From: Aquilaria yunnanensis
Lineage: Eukaryota; Streptophyta; Magnoliopsida; Malvales; Thymelaeaceae
DNA: 64,000 nucleotides
NCBI GenBank assembly: GCA_039654915.1
Contig: CM077594.1
Location: 101,632,893-101,696,892 of the forward strand
Direction: 5' to 3'
Translations under genes and position numbers: made by a program
In this document: piece after piece, positions 34,407 through 46,200 of the stretch
Position numbering within the stretch: the first letter of the stretch is position 1
How the letters are laid out: the number at the start of each line of letters is the position of its first letter
Notes under the pieces: generated by a model
Database searches by the model: none
The model's input: only the letters and a program-made list of their open reading frames with translations
What the model was told of the DNA's origin: nothing

Positions 34407-35435
34407 TCAGATCTCCCCAAGATAAATTTGTTTATCACTGCTGCAGGAACCAATAATAGGTTCATGAGGATGAAAGACGCATTCATTGATGGATCCGGTG
34501 TGACCAGGAAGCTTGTACAAGATACGTCGAGAAGTAGTATCCCAAATGTAAACCATTCTGTCCGAACTACCAGCTGTGACCTTGCTCCCATCAGGTGACC
34601 AGGCACATTTTAACAAATTCTTTTCAAAGTTGTGTTGGTGTCCCTCCAAAATCTTTACACAACGATTTTGTGGGGCATATGGACGCATATCCCAAATGCA
34701 CAGCTTGCAGTCCATACCATTTGTAAGAAGATAGGAACCATCAGGACTTAAACTCATTCCAGTTATCATATCTTGATGACCTTGAAGCATCATGGTCACC
34801 TCTCCTTTACGCAAGTCCCAAACCTTAACATCATTGTCAATTCCACCAGTGAAGATCTTATCTGATGCGTCTGAGAAACTGACAGCTGTGATTTGGTATT
34901 TGTCTGGAAATGTTTGGATGGCACCTCTTTGCCTCATGTCCCAGAGTTTAGCAGTCCCATCATCAGATCCACTAACAATCAGGGGAGGCCCTCTTCTAGA
35001 AGGACAGCAAGAATTCACAAAAGAGTTATGCTCTGCCATCTTCTTGATTTGCTTCCCCGTCTCAACATCCCATGCCCTCAAAGTTTTGTCAGGACTGGCC
35101 GATATTAATTGTGTGCCATCTGTGGTCCAATGCAGATCTAAGAGAGCATTTTTGTGCCCTTTCAAAACCATGAAATTCTTGCAGTCCCCATGCACATTCC
35201 ACAAAAAAATTTCTCTGTCATGAGATCCAGATGCAATAACAGTTCCAGCAGGATTGAATTTCAATGTGTACACCGCACTTTGATGACCACTGAGCAACAT
35301 GATTGGTGATTCCAAACTCGAGGTACGTTTGTTTCCACTTCGATCTAGAGACGGTGGAGCATATGGAACAGTAGACCATTCCATTGGCCTTGGACCAGAT
35401 AGAGCATTTTCACTTTCCCTTGGAATGACTTCCAT
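34407..35435 (-). CDS. SNRNP40: U5 snRNP 40-kDa WD40 protein (Prp8-binding, SNRNP40)
   Basis: A single coding exon of 342 aa from ATG 35435, preceded by an acceptor (TTGTCAG) at ~35445. Seven WD40 repeats are visible, each ending in WD or its equivalent: the first GHQSAVYTLKFNPAGTVIA with FLWNV, then LRAWDV, AKLWDM, VKVWDL, LCIWDM and VYIWDT. The last is partial, ending SDKQIYLGEI. SPIMLLSGHQSAVYTLKFNP and the closing CVFHPHEPIIGSCSSDK are characteristic of SNRNP40. It is a component of the U5 and tri-snRNP spliceosome that contacts Prp8. The 5'UTR is spliced: an exon around 37257-37380 ends at a GTAAGT donor (37256), giving a 1.8-kb leader intron. Frame intact. Confidence 0.95.
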   Translation of the reverse strand: MEVIPRESENALSGPRPMEWSTVPYAPPSLDRSGNKRTSSLESPIMLLSGHQSAVYTLKFNPAGTVIASGSHDREIFLWNVHGDCKNFMVLKGHKNALLDLHWTTDGTQLISASPDKTLRAWDVETGKQIKKMAEHNSFVNSCCPSRRGPPLIVSGSDDGTAKLWDMRQRGAIQTFPDKYQITAVSFSDASDKIFTGGIDNDVKVWDLRKGEVTMMLQGHQDMITGMSLSPDGSYLLTNGMDCKLCIWDMRPYAPQNRCVKILEGHQHNFEKNLLKCAWSPDGSKVTAGSSDRMVYIWDTTSRRILYKLPGHTGSINECVFHPHEPIIGSCSSDKQIYLGEI

Positions 35436-37256
35436 GTGGAGCAACTGACAATGTTAGAGGTGGGAAAGATTCTGCAACGAGCAATTGACTAGCATAAGCA
35501 TTTCACGAAGGAATGAGATTTAAAACAGTATAATTTAAATAACGATAGTCATATACAATCATCATACTGCATGTTAATCTCAACTACATCGGGGTCAGTG
35601 GCATGAAGTTTATAATGCCAGTTAAACTCCTGAAGTCATGGATTTATAAGTCCAGGCACAAGAATGAAGTAGCAGTGTTCTGCACCAAGTGCCTTCCCTT
35701 ATGCAACCCTCTGGTGAGGGAATGATGAGACAACCGGAATGCTCATATAAAGAAATTAGCTGGGCAATGTATTTATGTTTAGAACTCGGTGCTTAGTCCT
35801 TCCATCCTTAACAAAAAGTACGATATGGACACAATGGAAAGAAAAATGAAGTGAGCATCCCATCAGTCACCAACATAAGTGAAAGTATAGACCCCAAACT
35901 ACATCTAAAGCTACGTGCCACCAAGTCCCTGGAGTTGAAGTAGATGCAAGATTAGTGTAAAAATTAGGAAAGTTCAAGAAGCAGAAAAAAATAAAAAGCA
36001 TATTCAATCTATTCTGATTTCTTTTCTTTTTTATAAAAAGGGGGCCCAATCAGCACCACCACCTTCAATCAGCTCATGATGGGCAATTAACTTTGAACTT
36101 TGAAGAGCAATATATTGTCAATATTAAGTATTTATACCAAGAGATGAGAAATGAAAAAAAGAAAACAGGAAGTGGTAATTTGCATGGGATGCCTTCCTTA
36201 ATGCAGCTCTATTGCAAGGAATATCTAAATTTCATGCCAATTTTTATGCTGTGATAATCCATTCCTATCAAAATGAAAAAAATCAGATACTAGAAATTGC
36301 AACTTAAAAGCACATTTTTCTTGGCATCATGTAGGGCAACTAATGGAAGCACCACAGCTCACCAATATGTTTAGAATGTTATGACACACCAGCCACCATG
36401 GGATGAGAACATACCGAGAAAGTACGATAACACGCGTACACACAAACACATGCCATTCAACATCTCTAAAGGAATGCCTTACATGACAAGGATACTGATT
36501 ATGCACAAAAAATGGAAAAAAATGTCAAAATTTAATAAAGCAATCTATACAATTAAAAAATTCAATTTACTGATAATTTAGTTTTAAAAAAGAAAAGGCA
36601 ACATGGACAAGGAGCCAGACCCGCGTCACTGTAAACAACCAAAAGTAAGTTCTTAATGCAATCTAGGAATCATACGTCAGCGGCACCAGAAATAAATGAA
36701 GTAGCAGCTTGAGCTGCTCATTAAGAAAGGTCTATAGTAGAATCTTACATATGTTTGTGTATTTCATCTACTTCAAATTCTAGATCGAAACTCAACAATG
36801 ACTGAGGTTTAAGCTGGCAAAAGCCTCAATTCTAAGCATTATAAAAGAAAACCTCAATTCTAAGCATTATTCAAAAAGCCTCAATTCTAAGCTTATGAAA
36901 GAAGGGAAAAACTAGATCCAATGCACTCGAAAATTCAGCGAAACACACACGCCAAAAAAAAAAACAAAAAAAGAAACAGAGAAAGCTTCACCGAATCTGC
37001 TTAAGAAAGCTCGACCGAGAGCCCGAAAACGACGACCAACTAGTTCGCACAGAACAAGCAGAAAGAGACTGCTCAGCTTTGTTTCGTTTCCATCTAAATC
37101 CCAACCTTATAAGGAACCATAGAGCTTCGCACAAAAATGATCAGAGAAAGTAAAAGAGAAAATAGCGACGCTACGAGCTTAAGGGAGTTTCCCAACCTTG
37201 AAGATTGAAAATAATTTGAAAATAATTCTTGGGGAAAAGAGTAATCAGAGACTTAC

Positions 37257-37378
37257 ATGGGTTCACGCGTAAACCCTAGCGCAGGCTTCTTCGACGGAGA
37301 CGAGTTCCGATTTCGCGCAGTTTGTCGCGTTCCGTCCTTTCTGCGTTTCCTACTTCACTCTCGCTGTTAATATGGCAT
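37257..37378 (-). other. 5'UTR exon of the SNRNP40 gene (start approximate)
   Basis: The minus strand reads GCGCTAGGGTTTACGCGTG before CCAT|GTAAGT at 37256. The CTAGGGTTT motif is common in 5' leaders of plant ribosomal and RNA-processing genes. The upstream edge (transcription start) is a guess. It is joined to the coding exon by an intron whose acceptor is at ~35445. Confidence 0.6.
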
Positions 37379-37382
37379 AGAT

Positions 37383-39062
37383 CCTCAACAGTAACTATTA
37401 TCCTATATAACTATCTCTAATTAAACATACTAACTCATCCAGTCATCCTTAGCTTTTTATAAGATATGCCATTTTTATTAAAAAAATTAATAAAATTATC
37501 CCTCACCAAAACCCTCCCTCACCTTTTAGAAATCATATTCTCAATCCCGCCACCACCAGATCTTCCGTAATTACTCACATTTATATAAGTGTTAAAAGTA
37601 AAAATGCAATGTATCTGAAAAAATTGAGAAAAATATATAAACAAATATGTATAAATGTCTAAATAATATATAAATTTTTTTTGTTTTTTCAATGACATGT
37701 AAACTATTTTTTTTTACCAAAAATGTTATGTAAAAATGTCTAAACTAATGAGCGAATGTGCCTAAAATTAATATGTAAAAATTTCTAATGTAGTATTTTA
37801 AAATGTCTGAAGTAATTTACAAATAATTTATTATTATCAGAAAATAAGATGTGTCCGAAGTAATAAAAAAGTGTCTTACTAGATATCAAAAAGTGTCTAA
37901 ATAAGTACATATAAACATCTGAAATAATATGTAGATAATATGTTCTCTTCATATAATATAAAAACCATTTTTTTTCAAAATAATATGTAAAAGTGTTTGA
38001 ATAAATATATTAAAGCGTCTATAAAAATAGTTAAAAGTGTCTAAAGTAATGTGTAAATAATTTATTATCTTAAAAATAAAAATGTCTGGAGCAATAAATA
38101 AAATGATATGAAAAAATGTTTGAATAAATATATTAAAACATATATAACAACAGTTAAAAGTGTCTAAAGTAATATGTAAATAATTTATTATCTTGAAAAC
38201 AAAAGTGTTCGAAGTAATAAATAAAAGTGTTTGGATAAATATATAAAAGTATATGATGCTACATATAAAAATGACTACAATAATGTGTAAAAAATTTGTT
38301 ATTTTCAAATTTAAAAATGTCTAAAAGAATAGGACAAAGTTTCTAAATGAATTTGTAAATGTGTCTTAACAAAAATACAAAAGTGTAAATGAATATGTAA
38401 AAGTAAACAATTGTGCTTGTATTTTCCTGGCAGCTTCTTTTGCTGCTGATTTCCATCGTTTTCTTGTTGTTTCTTAGTTGGCAATTTTCTCACCATTTCC
38501 TGGAGATTTCTCACCGTTTCCTCTTTCTCCTCCTCCTATCACTACTCACTGCTTCATCTTTCTCTTCGGGTCACAGCTCACCGTAGCCGCTTCATCTACC
38601 GCTTCTAGGTCTGCCTCTGTCATAGTGCTTCCTCTTTCTCCTCCTTCGATCGCCACTCGCTGCTCCTAGATTTGCCTCTTCTTGCCTCACCTCGCTTCGC
38701 CTCGTTGTTCGCCTCATCATTATCGCACCACCTTGCCTCGAATCTCATCATCTCGTCGTCATTGCGCCGAATCTCACCTCGGATTCTTTAAGCCATCGCG
38801 CCTCAGATCTCATCGTCATCGCACTCAAATCACCTCCTCCAATCGCCACTCTTGGCTTTGCCTTTAAGCTGCTGAGAACAACAACTGCAGAAGGAGTCCT
38901 GGACGGAGTCCCGATGATATAGCCGCAACAGCAAACTCGTTGAAGTCGGATGACAAGGGAGGCGACACACAAGAGAATCATAAAATAAAATAGAAATTAG
39001 GGTGAGGGGTAACATTATAAAATCAGCACTATGTCTAATTAGACATGTGTGCATTATATCCA
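37383..39062. mobile_element. Candidate non-autonomous DNA element rich in GTGTCTA repeats
   Basis: The left end (CTCTAATTAAACATACTAAC ... ATTATCCCTCACCAAAACC) and the reverse complement of the right end (TGTCTAATTAGACATAGTGC ... GTTACCCCTCACCCTAATTT) resemble each other. The interior carries a ~120-bp tandem repeat array (37950-38310) built on AAAAGTGTCTAAAGTAATGT, then a CT-rich 38450-38900 stretch. No coding product is credible. The boundaries are uncertain and no target duplication was identified. It abuts the SNRNP40 transcription start. Confidence 0.4.
37600..38400. repeat. GTGTCTA/AATGTCT repeat array
   Basis: More than 20 copies of (A)A(A/G)TGTCTA-type words. Units of ~115-121 bp can be aligned at ~38034, ~38155 and ~38270. 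It is the same core, in opposite orientation, as the tracts at 2690-2916 and 8455-8948. Confidence 0.8.
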
Positions 39063-40217
39063 TTGTACTCAAACAACCCTCAACCTTATATCAATTGACC
39101 ACCTAAGCCCCTTATCTTAAAATTAGACCCTTTGACACCTCAAGTATTGGACTGGCCATTGGTTAGTGGTCACTGATGGTCGGTAAAAATGCCAGTGGTC
39201 TCTTAGAAAAGTTATACTTTACTCCCTTTTCAACGGAAGACGTTAACAGTGATAGGAAACGGCACACTAGCACCGACTTGGCACACCATCCGCAAACCAT
39301 CGGCAACGTTTATGCCACATAAGCTAACAAGCGACTTACAGAAAGAGTACTGCTTTTCTTCCTCTCCCCACAAAGATGTGACCTTATGAGTCTAATTTCC
39401 ACAAACCACCTGAGAAATTCAAACAAATGACACAATAATGTTCGACAAATCTCTCACCCAAGGGCAACGTAACAGCAGATAGACCCTCTCAAGAAAAAAA
39501 GCGGCTTGCTTTAGGATAAAAAAAAAAAAAGAAACATGACAGTTAAAGTTGATTCACCCTTTCAAAATTCAAAACCACATTGTAATCACTCCACCCATAC
39601 TGTAATAGCTAAGGTGTTGGGTGCATATAAGTGAAGTCAAGAGTTCAAACTCTTACCTCCCTACACCTACATCATGTCATAATAAAACTAATTCAATATT
39701 CATTTTGATCTTGAAAAAGATAGAATGCATCTTTTCCTAACTTGTAATACTAGTATATCCCTCCAATGTACACTTGTTCGATGTTTCTGAGTATAAAAAA
39801 ATAAATAAAAAAAACCACTCCAAAATCTTCCTAATGCATCACTAGGTTAATATAGATTAGAGGCTCTATGCTCTGTCTAAATCAAATAAAACTCCTTTGC
39901 GTCCATTTGTGATAAAGGCGTCGGAAAATCCAACAAATCGCCTTGTGGCGTGAGGTCCATAATCTAATGGAAAAACCGACGAGCAAGAGCAACACGACCT
40001 CCCCTAAGTCTTTGAATCTTTACACTGGTAGTTGTAGGCGAGTACTATTTTCATTGAATATTACAACTGAGTAATTGTACAAATAGCACAGAACTTCCCG
40101 TACAATGTTGGAAGACAAGATCAACCTCCGTCTGTAAAATACTGCAAAAAGGAAATGCCTTCTCTCACGTGAAACCAGTCCGTCTGGGATGTTGTCAATG
40201 CGGTAAATTCTTGATCT
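39063..40217. other. Intergenic DNA and 3'UTR of the rhodanese-like gene
   Basis: No gene is supported. A SINE-like segment lies at 39598-39735. The ~150 bases before 40218 are probably the 3'UTR. Confidence 0.5.
39598..39735 (+). mobile_element. SINE-like segment with Pol III A and B boxes
   Basis: TAGCTAAGGTGTTGGG (39606-39621) resembles an A box and AGAGTTCAAACTCT (~39640-39653) a B box; their ~35-bp spacing fits a tRNA-derived SINE head. No target duplication was established, so this is tentative. Confidence 0.35.
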
Positions 40218-43200
40218 TTATGCCTCGGATACATCCATATTCTCGCTCATTTGCGCCATTGGTTCAGGAGATGGATCTTGGATTCTTTCAGTGTCAGACG
40301 GCTGAGATTCATGCTTTGCAGCAGCCTGCAATACTCTGTTTTGAACATCCAATGATGAAGGTGATGTCGGCAGTCCAATCCGATTGTTCTCTAGTTTTCC
40401 AGCAGCCCATGAAAATGCCTGAGCTCCGAGACCCAGAGGAGCAAGCAGCATGCTTAAGAAATATCAAGAATGTATATATCATGATCAATTCATGGGAACA
40501 TATTGTATATGAAAACCAATACAAGGAACAATGAACACAAAGAATCTGACCTCTTAATGTACAAGTGACAATAATGAGACAAATCAGGTAAGTGCCTATC
40601 TAAGAACCAAATAAGTCACAAACCAAGCTTCCATTTTAAATCCTATCATCTTACAAGCACACTTCATATTCTAGTATACGTTCATGTTCAACTTGGTTAT
40701 GTTATAGGTATAACTTTAGACTTGCTGATTTTTCAGCATGCGGGCAATGGTAAGAATCACACTATTTAATAGCACAGGAAAGTTCTAAAAGTTAGTATTC
40801 TTTAACATTTTAGTTGTAAATCTTATTCAGCAGAAGTTCTAAAGCTTGCAAATGCTCATTTCCATCATATAGTGCTTACCTGACATCTTTCCTGAATACT
40901 TCTGGGCCTTCATATGCAGCAACCCGTCGATATATTGTCTGGCAAAATCACCAATAGAGGATAACAAGAAATATGAAAAGAACCATGGTTTAGTCAAGGG
41001 TTTGTGCTATATATTGTAATAAGGCCTATCCACCCATTGGTAATCGGTTTCATGTTAGATGCTTTAACAAAAGCTTTCTCCTCAGCATTGAAGCATAAGA
41101 TCATTGATATTAATTTGTAAGAGTAATTTACGAATAGACTAAACAATGAAAATACAAGTGCAGAAAATTTCGTTGCTCTTTGGAAAGAACATAAGTGCAG
41201 AATGTTAACAGCAGTAACAGTGAAGTTCATTGAAAGAGAGAAGACATGCCTGGCCAAGGCCAATGACACCAACAAACTGCAGTGTTTTCTCCCACTCTGG
41301 AAAAAAGAAAAAGAAGAGGTATCAATTAGTTCTACTGAAGACAAAAATGAAAAAGGGTTGGTGGGAAACCAGAAATGATATCATGAGAACAGAAGGGACC
41401 CTGCTTTTCTTCTGTCTGTTAAAGAAAGCCAAGAGACAGTTTGGAGATTGTTAAAAGCTGAACTTAGCTACCTTCAGCAGAAAACGCAGATAAATTGGCT
41501 CAAGAAGCAGATGAGAAAACCAAATTTTATCATGCAAAATTAAATCAAAAGTCGCAAAGCTCCAGGATTTGGAGTATTTTGGGGGATAATAACCAAGAGC
41601 TAAAAGATCAGTTTGCAATTGTGGAGGCTTTTCTACAATTTATCAGAATCTATTGGCTGGGAAAGAAGACCTAAATGGGCACCAAAATGAAGATTTGATC
41701 ACAGAAGGCCCTTCGCTTTTGAAGCAGCAGATACTTTTGACTCCAGTGCCTAAACTGGAGATTCAGGAAGCATTATGGTTGATTCCAAAGGATAGTTCGC
41801 CAGCACCTGATGGATATGCTGCAGGTTTCTTCCAACAAGGTTGGGCTGAAATATCTGACTTGTTATTCTTAGCAGTTGAGGAGTTTTTCCACTCAGGTAT
41901 AATTTTGAAAGCTATTAACTCAACCAATATTCTATAATATTTTGATCCCCAAGATTACTTGCCCAAAAAGAGTAGGCGATTTCAGGTGTATATAATGTTG
42001 CAAACTTTTATATAAAATTTTGGCTACAGTCCTATCCTTTAGACTTAAGAGAGTGCTGGGATCCATCATCTCTCCTGCCCAAAATGCCTTTGTTAGTAAT
42101 AGGCAGATTTCAGAAAAAAATTTATTGGGCAGTGTACTTATGAAGCATCATGGTAGAAAAAGGGTCTCCCCTCGATGTATGATTCAAGTGGACCTCAAAA
42201 AGGCATATGATTTGATGAACTGGAGCTTCCAGGAAAAAGCATTACCTCTGTTCCAATTCCTTGCTGCCTTTTTTAAGTTGATTATGACTTGTGTGACATC
42301 CTTTTCTCCGTGTATTAATGGAGATAATGTGGAATGCTTCAAAGGTCAGAAAGGGTTAAGACAGGGAACCCCCTTTCTCCTTATTTTTTTGTTATATGCA
42401 TGGAGGTCCTCTCTCGATATCCTAACAGTTTGAGATCTAGGAGAGGTTTCAGGTTCAATGCCAACTATGCTCAGCAAAGGATTTCTCACTTGATATTTGA
42501 AGATGATTTGCTCTTGTTCTGATGGGGAGCTATGAGAGAATATCTACAGGAGCAAGTATGAACTAGAACCAAAGAGAAGAAGCAAACCAGAGGGGCGGGA
42601 TTTCACTCAATTCAATATCATCCATTCTAAAGTTAAAATAAGATATGAAGCCTTATATAGGAATCCTAAGACCTAAACTAAACCCTAGAATAACTAATAA
42701 GGGAAAACAATATTTATTAATAGAACCTAGCAACAGCCATAAATAACCTAAGAGATGTAGAATAATTATTATTCTGAAAATATGCAAATTTCCCATAATT
42801 ATAGAAGTTACCCAAATCCCAAGATACAATAATTATCCTAGATGATAACCGACTTCCCTCATACTGCATCACTTTGCTTCAATCTTTGGGTTGCACCCAA
42901 GTCCAGAAAAACCAAAGATTATGCAGAACTTATTGATAAAAGCACCTGCAGGATAGACTCATGGAATGCTAGACTACTGTCTTATGCAGGGAGGACACAA
43001 TTGATTCAGTCAGTGCTCCAAAATGTACAGTCCTACTGGGCTTTGGTTTTCATGTTTGTGTCAGTAATCAACTTACTTGAGAATGAAGATCAATCTTATG
43101 GCAGGGCCGAGCAGCAAAACGAAGAAAAGGTGCCAATTGGATGGGAGAAAATCTCAGTTCCAAAAAAGTGCGTGGCCATGGTTTGAAACAGCTGTCATGC

Positions 43201-46200
43201 TGGAATAAAGCACTGATGTTAAAACAACTTTGGGCAATCCACATGGAAGACTCCTTGTGGATAAAATTCGTGCACGCTTATCACCTAAACACCAGGGATA
43301 TATGGCATTCTTGGATATGGCAGAACCTCCTCAAGGTTTGGGACCAAATGACTGAATCGCCTGACTTGAGACAGGTACCACCGAAAATTTATTTTACTAA
43401 AACCTGTCATTTGAAATTGTATGAACATTTGAGAGAGAAAAGAAGAGATGTTATTGGGCAGACTTTTGTTGGGAAGACCTGGCAATCCCTAAACATAGGT
43501 TTACAACCTGGATGATGATCTCTGGTCGACTTAAAACTTATGATAAGCTGATGAGGTGGGCCTTCAACGGCCCTAGTCGATGTTATTTGTGTAAGATGGA
43601 GGAGAAGTCAGCTGGGCACCTCTTTTACCGGTTTATACTTGCTTTGTAGGTCTGGGGTAAAAATCCTAAGCTCGTTAGGAATTCAATGCCATCCAAGGCC
43701 TTTTGGTTTAGCTTGGTTCTACCAAATTTTGAAAGGCAAAAGGGTTATGGCAAGGGTAAGGAGCTGTTTTCTCAGCCACAGTTTATCATTTTTCAAAAGA
43801 GAGGAACAGTAGATACTTTAAAGTTGTAAGTCATCCTCCAAGCATGATTATGGATTGGATTGCCTATGAAGTACGTGTTAGAATTAGGAAGCTTCCTATC
43901 CCTCTTCTGTATTATTTGGATTTGTTGAAAGAGCTTCTACAAATTGAGTGATTGTTTCCGCTGGGTATTCCTGGGTGTACTCGTACTGAGGAACAGTTTT
44001 GTTAATGAAAATCTGCCTTTTCCTTAAAGATGAAAAAGGGTTTGGCAACATAAAGATCTGAAAAACCACCTAAGTGAAGCAAGAAGATTCAACATAAGAA
44101 CATGCAATAGGGATATGAAGGAACACGCAGCATAAACAAATAAATCTCGGCTTAAGCCAGTGCTTAAAAAGATGGGAAAATTACAAACAAATAAACCCTT
44201 GTAAAAAAATTGCAGTTGGATCTTATGGCAGTTGCATTTTTAAACCGCCTCATCCGAAACCACCTCCCTTTTCAAATTGACCTACTAAGGCAATTTAAAA
44301 GGGACAGGAAAAAAAAAAACAGAGAGAGAGAGAGAATCATAGTTTGAAAAGTTCATGGAGCCTAAATTTAGTAAAGTTGGAAAGAGCAAAATTAACAAGG
44401 TTTGAATAAATGGGCATATCATCAGGTGACCATACAATGCAAAAGGAAACTTTATGCACGCAACCAAACAAATCAAGAACAAATTGATGGACTTCTTAAA
44501 TGGACTGAGCATACAGAGAATGCTAGAGAATGGTCAAGACTAAAATGGCAGAACAGAAGTGGGGGAATAGGAAGAGGTAGAAAATGATCTAAAGTCTGAA
44601 TTGTTTTATGTCATAGCAAAATGTCTACCATCTTTACATCTTGAAACAGGCTAATTTACTTTTTGAGTTTTTAATTCAATCAAAGTCGAGTTGTGTTCTA
44701 GCTATATTAAGCAAGTAATCAATCAATCAATCATTTTATCCTCAATCCCAAGTTACCTAAGAGTGACCTACAAAATAGGTATAATAATGTTCTGTATATC
44801 AGCATTAACACCAATTGCCATTTAAGAAAATAAATTCAAAATTTTCTAGTTCTGATCATGAATAATCTTAGTAGGGTCATTCATGTCATTCATTTAGTCA
44901 AACCCAAGACAATGCAAACTAAAAACATTTGAATTTCAAAATTTTCTAGAGAATGACTCAGCACATTGGAATACAAGCAGAAAGCTAGAATAAAACATAC
45001 CTCTCTACTTCTTTTACTAAAGAACATAACAAAATGGAATAGATTTTACTCACCTGTTAGTGCATATAGTGCTGCAACAACCGCCTGCCACCAGAAAATG
45101 TATTTGTTACTTACAAAAATGAGGGAATATTATACAATCAAATACTCTTCAGTATCAGGCCAGAGATTTGTCCCAGCCACCATTTGTTTCATTTGTTTTC
45201 ACTCACAAACCTAGCTGAATATTATACACTCAAATATTATTCAGTATCAGGCCAGAAATTTGTCCCGATCTGTATACAGTGTTAGAGTGGTGTGTTTGTG
45301 TGCATGTGTTTGTGTGTTATTGCAGGGAATGTGAGTGCGAAGGCATTATATATTGCTAGCAATAGAAAAGGATACCAGAAGCAATGAGGGATTTAATAAC
45401 TCTAGATGCAGAACATTGTTTGGTATCTACTAAAATGCCTTTTTTAAGGGAAAAAAAAGATGTGAAACTGTAAGCCCAGACACCATAGGAGCAAGGCACA
45501 ATAAGTGACCCATCTTACCACACTGTATCCCAGTAATTGCACCGGAGAAGGATTAATATCTTCAAATATTGCTTCCGCTTCCTGTAATGGACCCAAGTTA
45601 GAAATAGCCCTAAACAAAGAACTAAAAGGATAGCAAGAAAACACATATTCATTTAACAGTGTATGACAGTAGCACATTAGTCTTGGTAAATTACTCGAAC
45701 ACTTCAAAGATTCCCTTTATTTCTCTTAACTTATAACCTAGAGGTTTTCTACTTATAAACTAGAGGTTTTCTACTCATCTATGTAAGTTCATAGGTAAGG
45801 AGACCAAATAATATAATAGTAAGTACATGGGTAAGGAGACCAAAAAATGTGCTTGAAACCTGTACCTCATTCAGCTGGCCCCTATATTAGCAAAACAAGG
45901 CTGGAGTTTCTCCAGTTACATCAAATATCATTATCAAATTATAGTTATTTAAACGCCTTCAAATATTAATGCTGGTATCCCTAAACTTGCTAAAATTTAC
46001 TTATGAATCATGATGGTCTTCAGAAAATAGAACTCAGGACATCTAAAACAAGTCAAATGAGTACAGTCAAATGAACTACAAAGAGAAAAAGTAGGCCAAA
46101 ATTGTAAAGCTTTTAGATTCTGGCCTCTCATAATAATAAAAAAGCAACTCCACAAGATTATTTTCTGAAAAACCACAAGTCCATTTTAATAATCACCTCT

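Noticed and set aside
34792..35223. 143-residue plus-strand frame
   Set aside because: Antisense of the WD40 coding exon.
38478..39072. Ser/His/Pro-rich frames on both strands
   Set aside because: CT-rich low-complexity stretch inside a candidate element; no domain or splice support.
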